Position numbers and translations under genes: made by a program. From Syntrophaceae bacterium UBA5764 (GTDB taxonomy: Bacteria; Desulfobacterota; Syntrophia; Syntrophales; Smithellaceae), in the NCBI GenBank assembly GCA_002418825.1, contig DIEW01000007.1:1313-30907 (forward strand): a stretch of 29,595 nucleotides of DNA, written 5' to 3'. Of the stretch, positions 14,501 to 23,980 are shown piece by piece. Within the stretch, counting starts at the first letter, position 1. Each line of letters opens with the position of its first letter. Below the pieces are notes generated by a model that was not told the DNA's origin, made no database searches, and saw nothing but the letters and a program-made list of their open reading frames with translations.

Positions 14501-16882
14501 TTGCCGCAATTTTCGCAAAGGATAATTGAGCTTCTGCGCGCGGATTATCCCGATCTTTCCGCCTGGACGATAGTTTGCGCCAATGACCGGGCGGTGGATC
14601 CGATGCAGCACTATATACACAGCCGGCTGGGCGGGATTATGCCGCGGGTGGAAAGCCTTGATGCGTACATTACGGGGAAAATAAGCGGCAAACTGAAGCT
14701 GCATCCTATATCCGGTGATGAGCAGCTGTTACTATTCATTGAGTTTTTGACCAAGAGATTTCCTGATGAACCGTATCACGCCCGGCGCGCGGTTCATCTC
14801 TTGCCGCTGATTCTTAAGCTGGCGGAATATAACATTAGCCGCAAGACAATATTCGGCGCGGAGCGCTTTACCGAAGATGAATGGAACAGGCTAGAAGATT
14901 ATTTGGAAACAGCGCAGGCCTTCCGCAAATGGCTCTCCCAAAGAAACCTGTTTTTGCCGGAGCTGGAGATATCGCTGCTTGCCGGTGTAACTCCCGCGGA
15001 AAGGGAAGTGTTCATCGGACTTCCCGCGATAACGCCTGTTGTCGAACGTTTTTATAGAAAGATAAGCAAGGAGAGGCTGTTTATCGACCAGCCGCTATTT
15101 GGCGCTGATTTGTCCGCTTTCGAGACATTGCCCTTTGATTCGGCAAAGAATCTGGTTTTTTCCTTTGGCGGGGGAATAAAAAGCGGTGATGGAAATAATA
15201 TTGAGCTTATATCGCTGGAGGGTCTGCATGCTTTGGCTGACCTGGTGACACTCGAAGTATCATCATTTATCAATGACCGGTCAGAAAATGAACAGCTGGT
15301 GATTTATCTGCTTGATGAATCGCTCGCACCAATGCTCTGGAACAGAGCGCTGCGTCATTTTGGCGATGCCGTAAACCTTGCCGTCTGGCTGCCTTTTATG
15401 GCCACGGCGGCGGCCAGAAGACTGCTGGCGGAAATAGAAAAGGCTAAAAATTCAGGACACGCGCCTGATTTTAAAAAATTCGCTACGGCCTGCGCAATGG
15501 AGCTGACGCAAAACGCGGAAATTTATGTGCGCGAGGAGTGTGAGGCGCTGGAAACGGCGATATCCTTTTCCACCTTCTTTAATGAGTGGAAGGAGAGGCT
15601 GGGGCGTAATTTGTCCGCTGTCGCGGAAATTCTCATCCGGACGAAAAAGTTCCGCGTTACGGGGAGCAGGTCCGCGCCGGTGCAGGTGGTGGGCTTCGGC
15701 CATGTTTCGGGAGAAAGATTCAGCAGGGGACTCATTCTTTCCTTGGACAGCGGGATTATGCCCAGCCAGCCCTATGAGTGTCCTTTTATCAATCCGGTGC
15801 ATGTGCCGCAGCTTCGAAAGACTGTTTTTGAATATGAGGACCTGATATTTCGGCAGATTCTGGCGCAGGGCAACAGCATCAAGATTGTCGCGGTAAATGA
15901 CGTCATCAGGGAAAGAACGCCCAGTTACTACATGAACCTGCTGGCGCAGGAATTCGCCAGGCCGGTTAAGGCCAAAACTTTCAAAGAATCTCTGTCGCCA
16001 AGGAAAAAAACGGAAAAGCTGACGATAAAAATTGACGACAAACTGAGAAATAAGCTGAAGGATTTTACCTATTCGTATTCGAGTCTCAGCAAGATACTGG
16101 CCTGTCCCTTTTTGTTTTATTATCAATTCATTTTGGGGATTGAGCCACCTTCGTTCATGGATGATGACGAAAAAATCAACATGCGTATGGGGGAATTTGT
16201 GCATAATTTCCTGCAGAAGATGGCGACCTCCGGAGATAAATTTGGTGAATGGGAGAAGCTCTTTGATAAACTGTGGGAAAGCAGGGAAAACGCTGCGGTC
16301 AGGAATATCCCGGGGATGGATATTTACATGCTCAACGCGAAAATATTTTTAAGGGAAATTTATGAGGATGAGCGGGAGACGGGCGTGCGCGTAGTTTTCG
16401 CCGATAACACGCTGGCGAGCGAAAAAAAATTTCACGGCACCATCGCGGGAGTCTATAAAATAACCGGTCGTGTGGACAGGCTGGTAACAATAGACGGACA
16501 CATAGAAATCATTGATTTTAAGTACGCGAAAAAGCAAGGGAAATATGAACTTCCCTCCAGAGTAACCGTGCGGGAGCGTTTTCAGGAGAAAGGGATTCTT
16601 CATCCGGCGGCGCAACTTATCATTTATCGGCATTTTAATGAGGCGCAGGCCGCCCGTTTTTATTTTCTGAGGGAGCCAACGCGAGACCGGCAAATTCAAC
16701 TGCCCGAGAAAGAAAGCAAGGAAGCAAAAGATTTGATGCTGGCGATCAAGGAGCGCCTGGATGAGCTTATCGGTGGCGAGGAAATTTCACCCGCTCATGA
16801 TTGCGGCGAGTGTGAATATTGTCAATATCAGGCCTTATGCGGCCGGGAAGATTATTACAAAACCACGCGGAGAAATAGCTGA
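14501..16882 (+). CDS. AddB-like recombination nuclease subunit (PD-(D/E)XK, Fe-S)
   Basis: A 793-aa partner of an AddA-type helicase in double-strand-break end processing. The C-terminal third carries a RecB-family nuclease: GEFVHNFL, then TGRVDRL, then the catalytic strand IEIIDFKYAKKQG at about 668-680. An iron-sulfur staple is formed by a Cys in ACPFLFYYQ (about 534) and the cluster CGECEYCQYQALC near residue 767. The N-terminal half looks like a degenerate helicase: no Walker A is visible, whereas B. subtilis AddB keeps one. The start is a TTG with GGGAGG 4 nt before it; no ATG/GTG lies upstream in frame. Its TGA overlaps the ATG of the helicase gene by 1 nt. Confidence 0.82.
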   Translation: MPQFSQRIIELLRADYPDLSAWTIVCANDRAVDPMQHYIHSRLGGIMPRVESLDAYITGKISGKLKLHPISGDEQLLLFIEFLTKRFPDEPYHARRAVHLLPLILKLAEYNISRKTIFGAERFTEDEWNRLEDYLETAQAFRKWLSQRNLFLPELEISLLAGVTPAEREVFIGLPAITPVVERFYRKISKERLFIDQPLFGADLSAFETLPFDSAKNLVFSFGGGIKSGDGNNIELISLEGLHALADLVTLEVSSFINDRSENEQLVIYLLDESLAPMLWNRALRHFGDAVNLAVWLPFMATAAARRLLAEIEKAKNSGHAPDFKKFATACAMELTQNAEIYVREECEALETAISFSTFFNEWKERLGRNLSAVAEILIRTKKFRVTGSRSAPVQVVGFGHVSGERFSRGLILSLDSGIMPSQPYECPFINPVHVPQLRKTVFEYEDLIFRQILAQGNSIKIVAVNDVIRERTPSYYMNLLAQEFARPVKAKTFKESLSPRKKTEKLTIKIDDKLRNKLKDFTYSYSSLSKILACPFLFYYQFILGIEPPSFMDDDEKINMRMGEFVHNFLQKMATSGDKFGEWEKLFDKLWESRENAAVRNIPGMDIYMLNAKIFLREIYEDERETGVRVVFADNTLASEKKFHGTIAGVYKITGRVDRLVTIDGHIEIIDFKYAKKQGKYELPSRVTVRERFQEKGILHPAAQLIIYRHFNEAQAARFYFLREPTRDRQIQLPEKESKEAKDLMLAIKERLDELIGGEEISPAHDCGECEYCQYQALCGREDYYKTTRRNS

Positions 16883-19674
16883 TGGAAAGTGTTCTGCTGA
16901 AAGCCTCTGCCGGTTCGGGGAAAACGACAAAACTCACGAAAGAGGTACTTGCGAGAATTATCGCTGGCGGTAAATTTATCACCGCTCTGACCTTCACCCG
17001 CGCCGCCACAACCGAGATGCGTTCGCGCATCATGAAAGAAATTGCCGGGGAGGAAAAAATGTCACTGCTGGAACGCTTGCGGCTGATTATGGAAGCGGGA
17101 CGTGTCGGTTATTCAACAATTGACTCCTTTTTTTATCGGCTTTTCGTTGCCGCCGGATCGGTGACCGGTTTTGTGCCGCAGCTCGCAGATGAAAAAGCGC
17201 AGACGGAACTTCTGCGTGAAATAGAAATCAGTTTCCGCGACTGTGTCCGACAAAACCCCCGGGCGGATAAAATAATTATCGCGGCCAGAATTTTAAGAAC
17301 GGACATAGACACTCTTCGGGAGCAACTGGAAGATGACCAGAACATTGAGCGCTGTCTCCTGAACAGAGAGCGACTTGCAGACCTTGATGAACTGATGAAG
17401 GAGAACGGTATTTTGAGAAACGCCTTAAGTTCTCTGAGCGACAAAGCAAAATCTTTAGCCGGTCAGGTAGCACCTAGTGTCAAAAGCAGGGTTATTAATT
17501 ATTTAGATAGTTACGATAATTTTATATCCAAAACGGTCGCCGCGCATGCCGATTTGGAAAATTACACCAGTCTGGGCAAGAATATTGACTGGACTGGAGA
17601 ATCCTACAAAGAGCTAAACAGAATATTTAAGGAATACCGGAAAGTAGCCGAAAAGCTCGCGGTCAACAAGGCGCTGCTCAGAGAACTGGCTGTGGCTTCT
17701 CTTTGCGAATTGTATCTGGATGCTGCCGAGGAGGTAAAAAAAGAGAAAGGACGGATATTGTTCCACGATGTCCGCCGAAAACTTCTTGCTTTAGACGAAG
17801 AAGTATGGGGGGAACGCCCGAAACTCATGAGCCAATATTTTTCGCTGGGGCTTGACCGTACGGAGCATCTCCTGATTGACGAATTTCAGGACACATCGCA
17901 AGGTGATATCCAGATATTGATGCCGCTGATTGACGAGATTTTATCCGGAAGCGGTGAGCGAGGAGAGAGGTCTTTTTTCGCGGTAGGCGATTGGAAACAG
18001 ATGATTTACGGCTGGCGCGGTGCGGACCGCGAAGCACTGGAGGAGTCGATCGGCAGATACATCGCGGACAGAATAATCACCGAAGATTCACTTACCTACA
18101 ACTACCGCAGCACGCCACTGCTTATTTCTTTTTTTAACCAGCTTGTCGGCCATCTTTATGAAGGAAAAGAAAAAGCCGAAACACAAAAACCGCCTGAAGA
18201 GTCGGAGTCTTTCGACGGTGTGACGGAAGTGAATCTTGTGGAACTGGGAAAAGACCGCACTTCGGAAGCACCTTTTTATCCCGCGATAGTTGAATACCTG
18301 AAGAAAAAGAAGAACGAATACGGATGCGCCTGGGGCGATATGGCTGTGTTGGCTCTGACGAACAATCATGTTCAGAAGATAGAAGCCGAGCTTTTAAAAA
18401 ATGAAATCGGCGTGGCGGCGGTGAAGGGCAGGCAACTTCTTTCGACCCAAGAAGGGGTGGCGGTAATGCTTTTTATTGCCGCTGTTCTGGGGAATGAGTC
18501 GCCGTTTATCGTCTCAGCGGTGGATTCTGTACCGTGGAAAGAAATATTCGGAGAAATCAAAGAATTGCGGGCGAAGTTTGCGCGAGAGTATCCCCGTCCC
18601 TATGGGTTGATGGCCGTAAACCGTGCCATAGAGCTATTGCGCGGCAAGATTTCCGCGAACATACTGGATATCTGGCAGGATGAAGCGCAGATTTTTTTCA
18701 CAGAAGATGGTGCTGACGTAGATGAATTCATGTCGCGAATGTTCAATGCTCGCTTTAACATAAAAGTGCCGGAAGCGGAAAAAAGTGAAAACATCAAGGT
18801 TGATACAATTCACGGAACAAAAGGCCTTCAATTTAAGCATGTATTTGTTCTCTGGAATGAAGAAGAAAGAGGCGCTCCGTTTTACCTGGGATCGGAACGA
18901 TGTCATGTGCAATTTTCCGTCCCGGAGATTAAATTTTTGGAAGCGGGCCATTCCGCAAAGGCTAGAGAGATAATTAATAATTATCAGGAAAACATGAAAC
19001 GTCTGCGCCGGGAAAAAGCCAATGTATTTTATGTTGCCGCGACAAGAGCAGTAAGAACGCTGACGGTATTTCTTCCGAAGAAAAAGGATGAAAATTATAA
19101 GCCTGTGCATCAGGCGGTGCTAAATGCGTTTTCCAGTTTCGCGTCGGATGGCGGCAAAAAAGAAGCATGCTCGTCATCGCGCGGGAAGAAAAAAACCGAA
19201 GCCATAGAAATACTGAATATGCCCGCCAGGTGCGCTGAAGAGCCTAAAAAATACGGCGAAATTGACCCGGCCCTATTGTCCGGCAAAATCAAGGCGGGCA
19301 TTATGCGCGGTGAGCGTTTGCACCGCTGGCTGGCAAAAGTTGTTGACCAAAAATCATTTCCTGTGCCCGGGGAATTGAATGAGGAAGAATATGAAACCGT
19401 CATCCGGTTTCTGGAAAGGGAAGATGTGTCGAAGATTGTCTTCCGGCCGGGGAAAGTTTATGCGGAGCAGCAGATATCGGATAAGGAAAGTTTCGGCATC
19501 GTGGACAGGATGATTGTGGCCGACGATCTTGTGACCATTATTGATTATAAATCCGGTTCGCTCAGAGAGTTAAGGCAAAAATACGAGGAACAACTTGAAC
19601 GCTATACAAAGATTATAGAAACGCTTTATCCGGGGAAAAAGGTGGAATATCATTTGCTTTCGATAGATGTTTGA
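16882..19674 (+). CDS. AddA-like UvrD/Rep-family helicase-nuclease
   Basis: A 930-aa SF1 helicase with a C-terminal nuclease, forming an AddAB-like complex with the gene before it. Helicase motifs in order are I (ASAGSGKTT at 8-16), Ia (ALTFTRAATTEMR), II (LLIDEFQDTS near 330), III (FAVGDWKQMIYGWRGAD), IV (TYNYRS), V (VDTIHGTKGLQFKHVFVL) and VI (FYVAATRAV). The RecB-like nuclease is visible as GERLHRWL, then DRMI, IIDYKSGS (about 885-892) and YEEQLERY. It is shorter than B. subtilis AddA (over 1,200 aa). Translation is coupled to the AddB-like gene through TGATG. It ends convergently with the GH65 gene, 89 nt apart, with no clear terminator. Confidence 0.88.
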   Translation: MESVLLKASAGSGKTTKLTKEVLARIIAGGKFITALTFTRAATTEMRSRIMKEIAGEEKMSLLERLRLIMEAGRVGYSTIDSFFYRLFVAAGSVTGFVPQLADEKAQTELLREIEISFRDCVRQNPRADKIIIAARILRTDIDTLREQLEDDQNIERCLLNRERLADLDELMKENGILRNALSSLSDKAKSLAGQVAPSVKSRVINYLDSYDNFISKTVAAHADLENYTSLGKNIDWTGESYKELNRIFKEYRKVAEKLAVNKALLRELAVASLCELYLDAAEEVKKEKGRILFHDVRRKLLALDEEVWGERPKLMSQYFSLGLDRTEHLLIDEFQDTSQGDIQILMPLIDEILSGSGERGERSFFAVGDWKQMIYGWRGADREALEESIGRYIADRIITEDSLTYNYRSTPLLISFFNQLVGHLYEGKEKAETQKPPEESESFDGVTEVNLVELGKDRTSEAPFYPAIVEYLKKKKNEYGCAWGDMAVLALTNNHVQKIEAELLKNEIGVAAVKGRQLLSTQEGVAVMLFIAAVLGNESPFIVSAVDSVPWKEIFGEIKELRAKFAREYPRPYGLMAVNRAIELLRGKISANILDIWQDEAQIFFTEDGADVDEFMSRMFNARFNIKVPEAEKSENIKVDTIHGTKGLQFKHVFVLWNEEERGAPFYLGSERCHVQFSVPEIKFLEAGHSAKAREIINNYQENMKRLRREKANVFYVAATRAVRTLTVFLPKKKDENYKPVHQAVLNAFSSFASDGGKKEACSSSRGKKKTEAIEILNMPARCAEEPKKYGEIDPALLSGKIKAGIMRGERLHRWLAKVVDQKSFPVPGELNEEEYETVIRFLEREDVSKIVFRPGKVYAEQQISDKESFGIVDRMIVADDLVTIIDYKSGSLRELRQKYEEQLERYTKIIETLYPGKKVEYHLLSIDV

Positions 19675-19763
19675 TTAGTTTTATTATGTTTTAATCTATA
19701 AGCATGCCGCATTCTTTCTCTGGAGCTTTCAAATTGATGACCGCAGACTAAAATTTTTATTTG

Positions 19764-22181
19764 TTATATTTCTATTTTCAACAGTCCTTTTACCGTATCA
19801 AACGCAAGTGAATTGCCCGGCTCCAGAGTGTGCACGTTTTCTCGAAAACCGATCATGATGCTGGGGACAGTGCATTTTTCCGAAGTTATCGTTAGCGTGT
19901 GCTGGTCGCACCTAATATTGAGCCAATTTTCCCGGTAGCGAATAGTCATGGCGACACTTTTGAGTTCTTCCGGGATATTGGGATTGAAGTAAATGACGTT
20001 ATTGCGGAATTCAATGCCCATGTAACAGCGCTGAACGATGTCTACGGCACCCGCCATGGCGCCCAGGTGTATTCCTTCTCCTGTGGTCCCGCCCTGAATG
20101 TCGGAAATGTCACTTTCCAACGCTTCTTTAAAAAGGCACCAGGAACGCGCCCGATCTGCGCGCGCCAATACCCACGAATGGACGACGTTGCTCAATGTGG
20201 AGCCATTGGAGGTGCGGCGCAGGTAATAATCAATGTTTGCCGGTATGCAGTCCGGATTAAATTTGTAGCCCATTTCGAGGAACAGTTCCACCAATTCCTC
20301 GGAAGAGAAAAGATAAAACAGCATGAGCACGTCGGCCTGCTTGGAGAGTTTATAGTTGTTGGGCGAATCTCCTTCCGCCTCAAGTATGCGATCCAGCCGG
20401 TGTATGTCACCGTATTTGGCGCGGTAACCTTCCCAGTCAAATTCTTTCAGGTCGCCGTAACCTTCAAACTGACTGATGATGTTTCGGTCATGGAAGGCCA
20501 CATACATTCTGGAAATGATTTTCTGCCAGTTTTCAACTTCCTCAAACGTTAAATCCAAAGATTCTGAAATTTCCTCGCGTCTTCTTGGTCCCAAGATGTT
20601 AAGGCTTTTGATGGCGGTGCGCAGGACCCAAACCGTCATGATATTCGTATAAGCGTTGTTGTTCAGCCCCGCTTCTTCAGTACCCGGATATTTGTCGTGA
20701 TATTCATCCGGTCCCATTACGCCTTTAATCTCAAAGCGCTTGCGTTTACTGTTGTACGTGGCGAGGCTGGCCAAAAATCGGGCAATTTCCAGAAGCATTT
20801 CCGCACCGTATTTCGATAAAAAAGCCAAATCATGAGTTGTCTCGAAATACTGCCACAGGTTGTAAGCGATTGCGGCATTGGCGTGGCGCTGCAGGTGCGT
20901 GTTGTCGCGCAACCAGCGACCGGATTTGGGATTCAAATGTAGCTGTTGTGTTTCTTCCCGGCCATTGCTGCTGCTTTGCCAGGGATACATGGCGCCGCGA
21001 AAGCCTTCTTGTTTTGCTGCCAGACGCGCTTGGTTAAGACGACGATAACGGTATAAAAGCAATGCCCGGCTGATTTCCGGGGCCCGGATGGTCAAAAGCG
21101 GGAAAATAAATATTTCATCCCAAAAAATATGGCCGCGGTAAGCTTCTCCGTGCCAGCCGCGCGCGGGTACACCAACATCCAAACTGGTGGAATGCATGGA
21201 AACGGTTTGCAGAAGATGGAAAATGTGAAGGCGGATAATCATTTGTGTAGGTGGCCCGTCGGCGATCTTAATATCGAAACGTTCCCAAAGATGTCGCCAG
21301 GCCAATGTGTGTCTCTCCAGCAGAGCGGAAAATGTTGTGGTTTGACTCAAGACTTCACGGGCCTCTAAGGATGGTTCGGAAATAGCAGGGTCTCGCGAAG
21401 TATATAAGGTAAAGATTTTTTCAATTTTGACAGGTACGTCTTTTGGGGCATCAATTACCAAGTCGTGGGCGATATAGTCGGGTTTTTCGAAAACTTGCCG
21501 CGGCATTTTTTGAATTTTGCCGCCCACAAATATATTGGTGCGCTGGGCGAGAGCAATACGGATGCGGGAATGATTAGTCTCTGCAACCAGATACACGCCG
21601 TCATCGCCATGTATTCCCGTCTCCATGGGAGTAAGGTGTTTACTGGCCAGTTTTCGGTAGCGGGCGACACCCGCGTTAATTACTGTGCCATCAAGAGCAC
21701 TGCGAACATGCAACGCGCCCGACCAGTTTTCCGGCACGAAAGTTACTTCCTGTGCGGCAACGTGCATATCCTTCATGCTCACGATGCGCCGACAGATAAA
21801 TGTAGTATCTCTTTTTTGTTTGTCGCGGAAGCGCACTGATCTGGTCAGAATACCTTGTTTAATATCCAGCTCCTGGCGGTAAGAAAGAATTTCCGCCTCA
21901 CTCAGTTTGAACCAGTTACCGTCTTCTATCCTGAATTTAAGAAGAATGCCGCTAGGCATGTTGACCAAATCTTCGTTTTCCACAATGTGCCCGGAGATGT
22001 TTGTTTTCAGGCGATTGTAGCCGCCGGCCAAGTATGTGCCGGGATAGTGGATGCCGTTTGCTTCCGTTTCGCAGGCCGCCCCTCTGATCGCGAAATAGCC
22101 GTTACCTAATGTGCAAAGAGCTTCGCGTAAACTTTCTGTGGCAGGATCAAAGTTTTCATACGTCAGCAGCCAGTCATTCAT
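19764..22181 (-). CDS. Glycoside hydrolase family 65 protein (trehalose/maltose-type phosphorylase)
   Basis: An 805-aa GH65 enzyme. N-terminal beta-sandwich: ENFDPATESLREALCTLGNGYFA is replaced here by its key parts LREALCTLGNGYFAIRG. The (alpha/alpha)6 barrel has HIFWDEIFIFP, RGAMYPWQSSSNG, and GVMGPDEYHDKYPG with the predicted catalytic acid Glu493, then NNAYTN. Most members split an alpha-glucoside such as trehalose with phosphate to beta-glucose 1-phosphate and glucose; a few are hydrolases. The neighbour encodes beta-phosphoglucomutase-like and trehalose-6-phosphate phosphatase domains, which favours trehalose as substrate. ATG 22181 overlaps the end of that gene by 8 nt, so the two are co-translated. 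Confidence 0.88.
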   Translation of the reverse strand: MNDWLLTYENFDPATESLREALCTLGNGYFAIRGAACETEANGIHYPGTYLAGGYNRLKTNISGHIVENEDLVNMPSGILLKFRIEDGNWFKLSEAEILSYRQELDIKQGILTRSVRFRDKQKRDTTFICRRIVSMKDMHVAAQEVTFVPENWSGALHVRSALDGTVINAGVARYRKLASKHLTPMETGIHGDDGVYLVAETNHSRIRIALAQRTNIFVGGKIQKMPRQVFEKPDYIAHDLVIDAPKDVPVKIEKIFTLYTSRDPAISEPSLEAREVLSQTTTFSALLERHTLAWRHLWERFDIKIADGPPTQMIIRLHIFHLLQTVSMHSTSLDVGVPARGWHGEAYRGHIFWDEIFIFPLLTIRAPEISRALLLYRYRRLNQARLAAKQEGFRGAMYPWQSSSNGREETQQLHLNPKSGRWLRDNTHLQRHANAAIAYNLWQYFETTHDLAFLSKYGAEMLLEIARFLASLATYNSKRKRFEIKGVMGPDEYHDKYPGTEEAGLNNNAYTNIMTVWVLRTAIKSLNILGPRRREEISESLDLTFEEVENWQKIISRMYVAFHDRNIISQFEGYGDLKEFDWEGYRAKYGDIHRLDRILEAEGDSPNNYKLSKQADVLMLFYLFSSEELVELFLEMGYKFNPDCIPANIDYYLRRTSNGSTLSNVVHSWVLARADRARSWCLFKEALESDISDIQGGTTGEGIHLGAMAGAVDIVQRCYMGIEFRNNVIYFNPNIPEELKSVAMTIRYRENWLNIRCDQHTLTITSEKCTVPSIMIGFRENVHTLEPGNSLAFDTVKGLLKIEI

Positions 22182-23751
22182 GAGGACCTCCGCAGATTTG
22201 TATCAGCAGAGAAAGAAAAGTGCGCACCTCGTCGGTGTTTTTTAGTGAGTACTTGGCGGCCGTGGGGAAGGGCGTATCCCATACGACGATGCCTATGCCT
22301 TTATTTTCCAGGGCGCGAAAGGCGTCTTCATCCGTAACATCGTCGCCGATATAAAGCGAAAGCACATTTTCTTTGTCCAAGCCGAGCGCTTCCAGCAAAT
22401 AAAGAAGCGCTTTGCCTTTATGCCAGTCTATGTTGGGTTGCAGTTCAAAAACTTTTTTCCCGTATGCCTTGCGCAGGTCTTGATGAAGAGAATTAACTTT
22501 GTCCACTGCGTGCTCGATTTCCGGAACATCTGCCGGATCCGCCAGACGATAGTGCACGGCGATGGCGAATTTTTTGCGCTCGACAAGCACACCTTTTATT
22601 TGGCTAATTGCTTCCTCCAACACTTTTTGCGCCTGATCAAGCGCGGGCAGAAATGCTATTCCCTTGGAGCTCGATTCTTTAAATTCCCTGGGGCCTGTTA
22701 TTTCAAAACCGTGACTGCCGGCGTAGATGAGAGAATCAATGCCCACGAGGGTTTTGACATTTTTCATGTCGCGGCCGCTGATGATGCCGACAACGCATTT
22801 TTTGGAAAGTTCAATTAGAACATCGCGAGTTTGCGGTGAAAGTATCGCCTTATCCGGAGTGTCGACAATAGGGGTGAGTGTGCCGTCGTAGTCAAGGAAA
22901 ACAACGATGCTTTTTGTTGCCGCTGATTTTTTTATTGCGGCAAAGCTCTCAATCGCTGAGGCCAGTTCAGCCGGTTTTCGCGCGGCGCTGTCATCATGTG
23001 CGACAGAAATTTCCGCGGCGTCATTAACCACGACATGAGCGCCGTATTGCAGAAGATCTTTCCTGTTGCCCAGGCGTGAAATTCCGATCACTAATCCGAA
23101 ACCTCCGGCTTTGGCCGCTTCCACACCGGATACGGCATCTTCGATGATAACTGTACGGGAAGGTTCAGCGCCCAGTTGCCGAGCTGCTTCCAAAAACATA
23201 TCCGGTGCCGGTTTGCCCGGGATATTCAGTTTTATCAGGTCAACACCGTCCACGCGGACTTCGAACATTTCTGCGAGACCCGCGCTGTCCAGGATGAGAG
23301 CGCAATTCTTGCTTGACGAAATGATTCCCGTTTTGATTCCCTGCGCTTTCAGCTTGCGGATAAACTCCAGAGTACTTTGGTAGACTTCAACGCCGTCTTT
23401 TTTTACTTTTTCGAGGAAATAGCCGTTTTTGAGATTACCCAGGGCGTGAATGCTCCTAAAACCCGGCGCTTCTTTAGGATCACCTGCGGGGAGAGATATT
23501 TTTCTTGACTGCAGGAAGCTTTTTATTCCTTCTAAACGAGGTTTGCCGTCTACGTAAATCATGTAATCAGTTTCTATGTCGAACGGCCTTACCGCCGAGT
23601 CGTTGCCTTGGTGTTGAGACAAAAATTCGTCAAAAGCTTTTTTCCAGGCCAGCGCATGCGTGGACATGGTTTTGGTGACCACGCCGTCCAGATCGAAAAT
23701 TGCGGCGTCAAAATCATTTTTGCGGATAATTATATTATTTGGAGTTGCCAC
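22174..23751 (-). CDS. Fusion: beta-phosphoglucomutase-like HAD + trehalose-6-phosphate phosphatase
   Basis: A two-domain protein of 525 aa. The N-terminal half (about 10-230) is a beta-PGM-type HAD with nucleophile motif FDLDGVVT, an AWK helix in the cap, SSSKN and IIEDAVSGVEAAKAGG. The C-terminal half (about 260-525) is an OtsB-type phosphatase with FLDYDGTLTP, GIISGRDM, GSHGFE and YIGDDVTDEDAF. The first would turn beta-glucose 1-phosphate into glucose 6-phosphate and the second dephosphorylates trehalose 6-phosphate. The frame opens at TTG 23790, but GTG 23751 has AAGGAG 8 nt upstream and is the likely start. It overlaps the GH65 gene. No otsA is nearby. Confidence 0.88.
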   Translation of the reverse strand: MATPNNIIIRKNDFDAAIFDLDGVVTKTMSTHALAWKKAFDEFLSQHQGNDSAVRPFDIETDYMIYVDGKPRLEGIKSFLQSRKISLPAGDPKEAPGFRSIHALGNLKNGYFLEKVKKDGVEVYQSTLEFIRKLKAQGIKTGIISSSKNCALILDSAGLAEMFEVRVDGVDLIKLNIPGKPAPDMFLEAARQLGAEPSRTVIIEDAVSGVEAAKAGGFGLVIGISRLGNRKDLLQYGAHVVVNDAAEISVAHDDSAARKPAELASAIESFAAIKKSAATKSIVVFLDYDGTLTPIVDTPDKAILSPQTRDVLIELSKKCVVGIISGRDMKNVKTLVGIDSLIYAGSHGFEITGPREFKESSSKGIAFLPALDQAQKVLEEAISQIKGVLVERKKFAIAVHYRLADPADVPEIEHAVDKVNSLHQDLRKAYGKKVFELQPNIDWHKGKALLYLLEALGLDKENVLSLYIGDDVTDEDAFRALENKGIGIVVWDTPFPTAAKYSLKNTDEVRTFLSLLIQICGGPHE

Positions 23752-23849
23752 AATGCGTTCTCCTTTTTTTTGGTAATGTTTTCCATGCAATAGTTGCTTA
23801 AGTTATCTGCCAAATATACAAGAAGACGATGCAAGTTTAAGATGCTGTA

Positions 23850-23879
23850 AGTATATGAAGAAGATTGCTGTGAAGTCAA
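23850..23879 (-). promoter_or_regulatory. Predicted sigma-70 promoter of the trehalose operon
   Basis: Minus-strand TTGACT (23879-23874) and TATACT (23855-23850) are 18 nt apart, leaving a leader of about 90 nt before GTG 23751. It lies between the terminator of the formate operon and the trehalose genes, so these are separate transcription units. Confidence 0.55.
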
Positions 23880-23904
23880 GAAATTTAGGCCAATATCGCA
23901 AGTG

Positions 23905-23947
23905 TTTAAAAAAAGACCCCTTTAAAACTGAGTTTTAAGGGGTCTTT
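23905..23947 (-). terminator. Strong Rho-independent terminator of the formate operon
   Basis: A 17-bp inverted repeat (23912-23929 with 23931-23947, one bulged base) has AAAGACCCC opposite GGGGTCTTT and a very small loop around position 23930. Read on the minus strand it runs into seven T, 34 nt after the stop of the OFA transporter gene. The plus-strand reading has only TTT after the stem. Confidence 0.88.
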
Positions 23948-23980
23948 GTGGATAAACGAAAGTGGTGCTGATTATAAAAT

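Noticed and set aside
15452..16204. A 250-codon minus-strand frame inside the AddB-like gene
   Set aside because: It is antisense to the AddB-like coding region, including the first Fe-S Cys, and its translation is Arg/Phe/Gln-rich without recognisable motifs.
19675..19763. Terminator between the AddA-like and GH65 genes
   Set aside because: The gap is AT-rich but I found no GC-rich inverted repeat followed by a T-tract on either strand.
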